From Osmia lignaria lignaria (Eukaryota > Arthropoda > Insecta > Hymenoptera > Megachilidae), in NCBI RefSeq assembly GCF_051020975.1, contig NC_135045.1:5520501-5584500 (forward strand): a stretch of DNA of 64,000 nt, written 5' to 3'. Within the stretch, counting starts at the first letter, position 1; each line of letters opens with the position of its first letter. The position numbers and the translations under genes were made by a program. Below, piece by piece: positions 54,990-64,000 of this stretch. The notes below the pieces were generated by a model. The model did no database searches. It was not told the origin of the DNA and saw only the letters and a list, made by a program, of their open reading frames with translations.

Positions 54990-57730
54990 ATATTCAGAAG
55001 CAAATAAGTTAGCTGCGTTATCAAAATTGAAAAGTGCTTACACTGTTCAATTTTCAATGCATGTTAATCTACTCTTTTCTACTCTTGATCCATGTTTTTT
55101 TTTCATCAAAGACACTATTTGCTGCAGTGACTGACTAAAATTTGTTTCAGTGGCAAAGTATACTTTTCGTTTAATCGATAACTTCAATCACCAATATTTC
55201 GATTTTATCAATCGCGATTGAGTGGCTATTCGAAAGTCAAAGATTTTCACGTTCTTCATCGGTTTTTTTTTCTTCATCGGGTAAAACCCTATCTATTAAA
55301 TTAAATTAAAGTTTCAGCGTTAAGTTCTTGAGAAGTGGCAATTCAAACTGTCTGTATCCTTTTACGTACACTATCCCCAAAAAATATTGGAAGAGTTATT
55401 CAATTTTACACCCTAAAAATTTGACTTTTTTTTCAAAATTAATTAAATTTAGAGTGATTGCGTCACAATGTTTTTTTCCAACGAAAGGAAATATATAAAA
55501 TGTATAAAAATTCTGGATCTAAAAATGATTCCTCTTATTGTAAAAAGTTCCTTTTAATCAGACCTTTTAATTTTCTAAAACCGGTCGATGTAAAAGAATA
55601 CGAAATACATACTGGATTATTATTCTGTTTAAAAACACGTGGTTCGTAAATTTCCATGGGATAGTTATACATTGGGGCAATATAAAAGGTGTTTGTGTAA
55701 CATAACGATCGTTCCTTTGCGTTTTTATGCCTCGAGGATAATGATATCATTAGTAACTATGATGGCCCAGTATAATTGGTAACAAGATAGCTTAGTGTTG
55801 CATGAAACTTTGAGACACTTTGTATAAAATATAAACGAAGGCTGGTAATTATTCTGGGGAGTTAGCGTTCCTTATGAAGTTATATTCCACCTTAGGTTTT
55901 AACGACGCACGAAACTTTATTTACAGGAAAAAGAAAAGATAAATCGATGAATTGATATTGAATTGATTCAAATAACAGAAAAATTTGCATTAAATATTAA
56001 CACGTTGTCAATATTTGTCAATGTTATAACTTTAATTGTCAAAAAATAAAAATAGGTCATTTTTTAATTTCAAGTTTCAAGCTTTAAATTTGCTGTCTTA
56101 CATTTAAGACTGTAAAATTTTAAATAGATCTTTGCGAAATATTTTTGTTATAGATTGTTTGCACAATAACTCTGTAAATTTTTAATATTTTTTACGAAAT
56201 TTAGTGTGCATGTAGCTGATAAGATAATCTAGTGCGTATCAAACTATTTTTATTTTTTTTATTTTTTACCTTTCCGGGGTTTTATTTTTCGAATAAAAAA
56301 ACAAGTTTTTACGTAAAATATTAACTTTTTTTTTAAAGGACATAACTTCGTCAGTGTTTCAAAATTTAAAAGTTGACCTCGACGCAGCATAACCAATATA
56401 ATAAAATTTGATAAAATTCCATTCATGTTCAAAACAGACCACTGTGGAAACGTAAATCGTGTGGACAATGTAGATATGTGCATACGTATGTTTTCTTATA
56501 CATATGTATGCATATACGAGAACTAAATTATTTTGGAATTTTTCGATTCAAAAAAGGAAACCTTTATAAAATTTCAATAGCTGTCCTATAACCTTTGCAC
56601 GAGCTAGAGTATAGGTATATAACATATTAAGGCTTCATTTAATTAATTTATGGAGTGCGTGGAACGCTTTGTCTACATAATACCACTAAATCAAAGAATT
56701 CATAATTAATTACGGTATTGTTAATTGAATGTGACATGTAATACACATAAGTGAACAAACAGACGATTCCATATTAAACGTACAGTACCGAGCAAAGTAG
56801 ACTTTCTTTGGGAAAATGACGTTACAGGGAAAATAGAAATTTTCAAAACATTGTTAAGAAATTTTTCTTTCCCCATCAGTATCAAAATTGGTGAAAAATT
56901 ACCATTATCTTTTTTATGATTTACTTATATTTTATAATTACTGCACAAAACGTGTTTAAACGCGAAAAATTAAATTTCTCAAAAGTTGTGAACGATAGAG
57001 AAAACTTATCATAAGTTTGTAGATTCATTATTAATAAATGAAAAAATTTTATAAAAAACACATGGTGAATATTAGAACACTAATTAGCTGCTGCACCTGA
57101 ATGAAATTAATTTCTAATTTTTCATTAATATTCCAATAACCTTAAAATAATAGATTGTTATAAATGGTCCGTTATAATGGTACAAAAATTTTCAATGATT
57201 ATTTTAAAATCAGTTAACATCAATATTCAGTATATTTTCCAGTTCCACGAAAAATTAGAAATTGCCATTTGAAAACGCAATCGAAGCCAGGCGTCACGTT
57301 TCCCTGTTTGACACAATATTAAACAACAATGCTGGATAAATGACACTGCAACACAATTTGAAATCAAAGAGTACAATTAGCAGTAGTGTTGCTGAGAATA
57401 AAGACCAATTATTCTTTGGTTCAACTGAAAACGGAGTACGTTTCGTACGAATTGTGTAAAATTACGGTTTATACAGTATTGTTGTACGTGTAGGAAATCA
57501 AATCAACTATTTGACAACTGAGCTTTCAGTATTTTTTCAAAAAGTTTTCAATTTTCGAAGCTTTTTCTTATTTGCTACTATAACAAACAATACGGATATC
57601 CATCTATATCGTATTTTCCATAATTAACCAAATTAAATTAGTATTGTTGATTCATCATCAGGCTCCTATTACTGTAATTATAGTCGATATACAGGCTGTT
57701 CCAAACCTAATTGATTAAATCTTCCAATGC
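54990..57730. other. AT-rich stretch without a gene
   Basis: Small frames only. A diverged copy of the TTAACACGTT family lies at 55997-56130. Confidence 0.5.
55997..56130 (+). repeat. TTAACACGTT repeat family, copy 3
   Basis: TTAACACGTTGTCAATATTT, then AATTTCAAGTTTCAAGCTTT and AAATTTGCTGTCTTACATTT. The latter parts align with 35600-35650. Confidence 0.5.
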
Positions 57731-57737
57731 TGCATAG

Positions 57738-57960
57738 CAGTGCTTCCCAAAGTAGACGATAACCGCCTCCTTCTGGGCACTGGAACGATTTATGAGAGTC
57801 ATTAATAGCTTCAGATGCAATTTGGAGGCGTGAATTTGTCACTGCATTTTTTTGTTAGTTCACTTAAAGCAGGTAGATTTTCAAGGGGGCTCTGACGTGA
57901 GTCAAGCATAGAGGGCAGTAGACCAAATAAGTTTGAAAACTTTGGTATATATTTTCAAAA
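57738..57960 (+). mobile_element. hAT-like 5' end
   Basis: CAGTGCTTCCCAAAGTAGAC, then GATAACCGCCTCCTTCTGGG and CACTGGAACGATTTATGAGA, follows the known hAT start CAGTGxTTCCCAAAGTGGGCGATAxCGCCCCCxxxTGGGCGCTGxAACGATTT. GC is higher than in the flanks for about 200 bases. The transposase is not recognisable downstream, and the opposite end was not found. Confidence 0.55.
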
Positions 57961-57964
57961 GAGT

Positions 57965-60900
57965 TCAGGAAAAGTCTTTTACCATTTTGAAGTTTGTGGC
58001 TTCATCTTCAAGATATAAGCACGTAAGTTTAATCTCTGCACTCAAAGGTTTCTTTACTACGGTTAACTAGTATCTTGAAGCTCGTTATTTGATACTTGTG
58101 GTCTAGTAGTGTTTTCACTTCTTCCAAACTTTATTGAACTATTTTTACTGAACTATTTTCTTCCACCATGGTATAAGAACCAGTTTCGGGTTCATTTTGA
58201 TTATCCAAATTTTTTATATTATTACAAATATAATTTTCAGTGTACGAATCTTTGTATCCATTAATCAAGCTTATCGCTAAAGAGTTAAATTCAATTCAAT
58301 AGAACTCTTTCAACATCCATTAAGTCCATTATCAACATGAAATATAGTCTGCTGGTATGTCATTGACAGTCATTCTTACTTGCATTTTGTACCTTATTGG
58401 TTGCGTGCATCCTTCGTGCTTACCAGGCCAGTGGGTCAGTAAATGTGAATCAATCGTATAGTAACTAGCAGCCATTAACTAGCTTTGTTTCGTCTGCTAC
58501 CTCCGTAAAACACGTAACATCGTTACAGACTTTCTACAATGTTCGGAAACATAAAATTTGTTAAATTTGTTAAATTAGAAAGAATTGTCTTTGAATTGAC
58601 TGTTCATAAACCTGAAATTTTTCATTAAAGCTTTCTTTAATTACAAAAAGGAAAAAGAAAAGAAAAAGAATAGTGAAGTAAAATTTGACAGCTAAATTAA
58701 AGGATGCTATAAAATATCGAATACCAATATTTAAACTCTACCGTACTCCGGCGTGTAAATTACTCTTTTTTAAAATTCAAGTTTCGATTCAAAATTGATG
58801 GCAAATATTTTTATAAGCGTTTCCAAAGCGGAAATAACATACATATTGGAAAATAGAATGAAAATTGTGGTGGCGTAGGTGAATATGAGCGTGCAAACTT
58901 CTGCATAACTGTTTAAATGCAGATGAAGCAGGGTGGACGTTCGAATAGAGTGATTTAAATCAACTAACCCCCGCTAGCTCTGGCTGACCTTATATGTAGA
59001 TAGTACTAGTATGGGTGGCAGTGCTCATAAATCTCGTAAGGAAATTTCAGTAGAAAGAAAAATAGTTCTCCAGTACAGTGATTAATTGATTTACGAGCCA
59101 CGAGATGCGCTTCATTGTATATTAGTCTCACGATGTAAGCATGTGGGACTTTGTACCTACACAAATTCTTATTTTAACACGTAAATATGTGTGTGTGTGT
59201 ACCTCTCTTAAAATACATTAACGAGGAAAAAGTAAATTGAAAATTGTTTCGTGTAATTTCATTTCATTCGAAATATCTAATAGACAATTAAATTCATAAC
59301 CATTTGCATAATTGATTTTATTGCAATTTTTTAAATTTAATTCGCAAGGGAAAATTGTTAATTAGATATTATCAAGTGTAGAAATACTTACATTGTGATT
59401 TTTATTACAAAATATATTTTTAGTATTACGACTCTAATAATTTGATCATCCACTGTACGTCTTTCAAAAAGTTATTGGAAAATAATTACAATGCAAATTT
59501 CTATGCATTTATAATGTATCGAATTATGCAGAATATATGCAAACTGTAATCTAGACATTCAAAAAAGAACCAATAAAATATTTTTATAATATGTAAAATA
59601 TTCAGAGTATACAACATAAAGTGATGTTGATATGTAAATTCCAATCTTTCAAAGAAGCATAAAATGCATTTCGTAATTTATTCTTAGCCAAATGGAATAC
59701 ATATTAATTTTCTTAATTGTTTCGGTTAGCATGTAATCTTATTTGAAACTCATATATGAAAATGGTTTGTAAATCACGTTTCTGCATCCTGCATTTTAAC
59801 ACTCATAAAAAAGATATATGGCTATGGAAATGTGTAACAGAGTTAATATGTATGTACAGTGAGGTTTGGTGAGCAAAAAATCACCTGACAATCAATGTTT
59901 GAAAGCTTGCAATTTGAGCATTAACTATCATAATTCTTAGTGATTACAGTTTCAATAAAAAAGAAAATTTAGATTAGCTAGCATTGCACAACTCTCCCCA
60001 ATAAATTACGTTTGTTTCATTGTAATCGAGTAATTAGTTGGCAATTTACATGAATGTGAAAATTAGCATAATCTGTGGTCTAATTACCTTAGTAGAATTG
60101 AGTATATTATTTACGTTATAACGTATAACTAAAGGGCCGGAAAAAAAGGATATTGAGAGAAAAGTGAGTACGAAGAGATGGCTAAGGGGTGAGTTAAAGC
60201 GACAGAGTTTCCGCAATGTACAACTCTCATTTGCTTTCTATTGTTCAGGTAATGCTGAGCCTGACGGTCACACACACCAGTTGATCGTAATATAAAAATC
60301 ACAATTTTTTTACGTCAGGACAGTGTAACACATCCTAATTCTGCTAATTAAAGCTTAGACTGCGCGCCTAAATAAACTTGGAAATTTTTACCACTCAACG
60401 TTACTTTCATATGTATGTTTGGTGCTTTTTCGTCTGGTGCTATTAGAATCTAGATGGTACATTCTTCAAAGGGGTTTATTTGATTTCAGCGACAAAGACT
60501 TCTAACAATAAGACTTTTACACCATGAATACGCTTTTATAATTCGTACGTTTTTGTTTGCAATTTGGGATGATGCTACTTGACGATGGAAATAAGTTTTC
60601 CTTGGAACACAAAGTTAAGATCAGTGAATATAAGTTTCCATAATAAATCACTCTTATCTGAGAAACTAAATTCCTATTTGGATCCATTAAATACCTATTT
60701 TCTCGTAATGCATTTACTTTATCCTGAACACACTGATAAAATTTTAATAGCTATTGGAAGATTCCTGAACAAACTTTAATACTGAATGTCACTGGCTTTT
60801 TTAATCTCATCTGTTTCTTTTCAGTATTTTAAATTTCAACTCTTTAGTTGTAACACTTAATTTTGAAATAAAAATGAATATACAAATAAACTTTAATATC

Positions 60901-61290
60901 TAAAATAGAGTACATCCTAATTCTTATAACTTCTGTGCAGTCTTTTGATAAGAATGTAAAATAGGATTTATTCAATATTCAATGGAAGGTGTTTGAAAAT
61001 AATTTCATCTTCTCACCTCCTAATGTGTTTTATTTAATATTCTTTTAAAAATAATTAATTTACATAAACCATATTCCTAAATAGAAGCAATAATTAGCAG
61101 TATCTTTTTTATTCTAGTTATAATATTTGAACTGAAATAAAAAATATAAATTCGTGATAGCAAAATTAGTAAAGACAAACTATCCACTTTGGAATGAAAG
61201 CGATGAAATTTGATTTTAAGCAAGGTGGTTCCGTACTTCTGGATGATAGTGTAATATGAAAGAATACTCGGGAATAGCATGTGCTATAGA
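57965..61290. other. AT-rich stretch without a gene
   Basis: A short GT repeat lies at 59189-59200. A 66-codon frame at 60579-60779 (MTMEISFPWNTKLRSVNISF start) has no recognised family. No RNA or element end was identified. Confidence 0.45.
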
Positions 61291-61500
61291 GGCTTTTTTT
61301 GCATCCGTGGTCAGTTGGTCAGTCGTTCATGACGTTCAATTCATTTTTGCCATCCGTTTCGTACCGATGCCTGTAAATTGAACTTGCTGTAATTTAGAGA
61401 GGAAAACCGAGGGTTCGGACCGGTTAATCTCGACCAAACGCCAGTCAGCAAATGCTCGAAACGATGCGACATACCCATACACGTGCAACAACAACGACTC
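61290..61500. other. GC-richer patch, unassigned
   Basis: Elevated GC and CpG with no recognised product. The minus frame at 61445-61639 shows no motif. Confidence 0.2.
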
Positions 61501-62030
61501 GTCCATGTACAGTTGTCAATATGTATTGATATGCAATTTTCTGCTGATTTTTCCGTTGATCATTCAATAAATAATTTGATGATGCAGCATTTGGTGGCTT
61601 AAAATGCGTTATCAAATCGTGTAATATAATTTTAAGCATCGCGATGGGGTCAAACGCCTCGTCAAAGTTAAACCTATAGTTTCTCTATTTAAAGACTTTC
61701 TTTAGTTTTTAATGCAATAAACATTTTAACAAATACACGAAGATAAAAATGATAAAGTAAGGGTATTTATACGTGATCTGGGGTCAAAATTAACCCGCTG
61801 TTAGCTGGGTAAGAATTGAATACATAATTACAATGATTTTACTTTTAATTACTAATTAATGGTGTTATCATCTTAATAATATCTACTTGATGGATTTTCA
61901 AGAATTTTGGGAATGAAGGGGTTTTTTTTGTGAAAAATAAACTAATAAAATTTGTTTATTCTTTCTTTTTTTTTTTTTTTTAATTAGTCCGCAAACATTC
62001 TGATGAAACTTTGTATTTCACGCGTCCAAA
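61500..62030. other. AT-rich stretch with a T-run
   Basis: A pyrimidine run of TTCTTTC followed by about 17 T lies near 61957-61981. No gene seen. Confidence 0.5.
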
Positions 62031-62034
62031 CTAG

Positions 62035-62515
62035 TATGAATGGACGAGCAATTTTGGGCGGGTAGCGTTTTATGTATCTGTTTTGCGCGTAAAACAACTT
62101 CTGATCGCTGGCGTTTCCTACGCTGTTTGCGACAGCCTATTTTTCGAACGGCTGTCCATTCGAGCATCGACGTTACGTTCGGCGTGTGGAGTGGAACGAG
62201 GCTGGCACAGTCTTGCGTAACGAACTGAGCCACGCCGACACAAATAATGGGGGTTTTGTTTGGCGAACGGGGTAATTCGTTTATCTTCTTTTTCCAGCAA
62301 TCCGGCGACCGAACAACGCTCGGCTACGGCCACGAAAACAGTGGGTTGGGAGATGAGGGTGAGGGGATTGTCCACTTCGAATCAAGCGGAATTACGTGCA
62401 TTCGTTTCATCTGATCGTAAACAGTTACGTGTTAACAATGCATGTTTCACGCGAATAGAATTTCATCGGCTAGGTAAAAGGGAAGGTGGGAGGGAAGAAT
62501 ATGGATAGAAGAAAC
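62035..62515. other. GC island with overlapping frames, unassigned
   Basis: Four frames of 62-85 codons are open on both strands, as expected from composition. No protein family is recognised. A promoter, untranslated exon or conserved regulatory DNA is possible. Confidence 0.3.
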
Positions 62516-62610
62516 TAGGAGAAACTCAAGATCGGAAATGGAAATTATTAATACCTGTTCATCTGTAGCCTGAGAAAGAGGAGCTGTTTCCTATTTAATT
62601 TTGCAGTCTG

Positions 62611-62830
62611 AATAGGACCGAATTAAAATTTCTGGGCTCGAGAGACTCATTGGTTGATTAACTTGGTTTAAAAATAGAAATGTATTCTAAATAAGATTAA
62701 GTAATATTTAATCGTAAAAAAGTAGTTTTTGATATAATAAGTGGAAAACTTAGAAGGGACCCCTCTGCGAAGTGGGACACGGGGTTGTAGCCCCCCTTTA
62801 ACCTCCCCTAAATTCGAATCTAGCCGCAGA
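62611..62830 (+). repeat. Dispersed repeat, copy 2 of 2 (GGGTTGTAGCC family)
   Basis: AGGACCGAATTAAAATTTCT, then AACTTGGTTTAAAAA, then GAAGTGGGACACGGGGTTGT and AGCCCCCCTTTAACCTCCCC. It is collinear with 11251-11495. The central AT-rich part is diverged. A 60-codon frame at 62741-62923 crosses it and is not a gene. Confidence 0.7.
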
Positions 62831-62834
62831 ATTG

Positions 62835-64000
62835 AGCTTTCGCGTCAAATTTTTAAATTTTCTAAAATAATTTGGGTCACTGCTTATGTTCTATCGAAAT
62901 CCTTCCTAAAAACGATAAAATAAAATATAATTATTTTATTTTGTTGAAAAATTCTTTGCATTAGGTCGATGCGAATAATTAATCTGCGTTAGATGTAAAC
63001 TTTAGTGTATCATATGAACTTTTAAAAATATTTACGAGAAAACAGAAATATTAAGGTCTATAACACACAAAGCTGTATACATTGCTTTTTTCTCTCAAAC
63101 GACCGAAGGCATTCAACTGCTAATTAACCACTAGATCCCGTTTTTCGTTGTCGTCGAGCAACGGAGATCGTCGACCAAAGACGGTTAAGGTCGATGTAAG
63201 ACCACTCATCTTTGAGTGGCACTCGAAATTGGTTTTAATTAAATTTGAACAATAGGTTTCTCTTTCGCGCTCTGCGGATTCAAGTGAGTTACCGACGTTG
63301 TTCTCTGGAAATAATTATTTTCAGAATTAGTCCCGTTGAATTTCAGCGATGCAAACGATTTTAATTGCGGTTAAAAAATAATTCCGTGTAAACGAACAGC
63401 TTCAGAGCGTTAAATATATTATCATAATTAGGAACAAGGAATATTCAGTTACAATTACAGTTTTTGTGAAACTTTGGCAGGAAAAGATCTCGGATTTATC
63501 TGTTTTGAAGCTTTAAGAGAGAAAGAATTATTTTTAAAATGTCAAATAGCAGGATGGTTTACTGACATAGAGAGGAATTGGGTACAATCGTAAAACGGAT
63601 ATAAACTTCGTATCCAATCGAGTGAATAATAAAAGATATAAAAACTTGAAGGAAAAACAATTGGAAAAATATAGTACATTGATAATAAGCTTGAAAGTTG
63701 TAACTAGCTTAAATAAAGAAGATTAGAAAACATTAACAAAACTAAGTCTATGTAATTATTGAAACTAATCAACAATACGTTTTTTAACGAAGCATAAATT
63801 ATTATGGTCCGGAATAAGAATTACAGGAAAAATGTATTGTAGGAGAATAGAGTAAATACATTTAAAATTAATGGTAAAATAATCTGCACTGTGGAATAAA
63901 TGAAATTCAATCTTATTGCATGACAACGCAACACCAAGAAATGATAATACAAAAGGTTATCGAATTTTAATTTGAAATTTTACTGTACCTTCCTTATCCT
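62835..64000. other. Non-coding stretch to the right edge
   Basis: No gene, RNA or element recognised. The short dyad CTCATCTTTGAGTGG lies at 63206-63220. Confidence 0.5.

Noticed and set aside
61957..61981. T-run as the poly(A) tail of a minus-strand retrocopy
   Set aside because: No coding or SINE body precedes it on the minus strand and no target duplication is visible.
1..64000. Bacterial features, CRISPR array, prophage or operons
   Set aside because: No tandem coding genes, ribosome-binding-site spacing or spaced direct repeats. The U1 gene and transposon types show an animal nuclear genome.

Overview
This window reads as animal, most probably insect, nuclear DNA. It is AT-rich and gene-poor, with short islands of higher GC. 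The repeats are insect-type: decayed Tc1/mariner transposases, hAT ends and many small elements at TTAA or TA sites. One spliceosomal U1 RNA gene is present. A bee or another hymenopteran is my guess, resting on composition and repeat types only. Nothing here is bacterial or phage: no operons, no ribosome-binding-site spacing and no CRISPR array. Almost every open frame is short, lacks homology I can recognise and overlaps open frames on the other strand.

Layout. 1-1.25 kb (minus strand) is coding-like: an ATG-started frame leaves the left edge, and upstream of it lie several protein-like segments in different frames (a decayed or intron-rich gene). 1.26-1.66 kb is a GC island with a good splice donor and may be a divergent promoter. 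6.9-7.06 kb, 9.64-9.75 kb, 18.96-19.19 kb, 20.69-21.22 kb, 24.33-24.56 kb, 28.95-29.05 kb and 49.42-49.79 kb hold broken DNA-transposon transposases. A TATA-type promoter candidate lies at 10.52 kb. A 79-bp-arm inverted repeat at 29.59-29.78 kb would fold into a long RNA hairpin. The U1 snRNA gene occupies 35.90-36.06 kb on the minus strand. A candidate first coding exon ends at a donor at 48.96 kb. A complete 157-bp TA-flanked miniature element lies at 52.56-52.71 kb. hAT-like ends lie at 44.44 and 57.74 kb. GC islands at 13.6, 17.8, 23.5, 26.0, 32.5, 42.3 and 62.2 kb are unassigned and could be exons, promoters or conserved regulatory DNA.

How it fits together. The window is best read as intergenic or large-intron DNA between or inside host genes. 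One housekeeping RNA gene is embedded in it, surrounded by layered, dead class II transposons and their non-autonomous derivatives. Three families begin with TTAA, one long-inverted-repeat family uses TA, and several sites resemble a common TATACAGGGTGTCC terminus. No autonomous element is intact. I found no convincing new defence or metabolic system. The most worthwhile leads are the hairpin locus, the U1 gene, the internally deleted transposon derivatives, and three short unassigned repeats that recur across the window.
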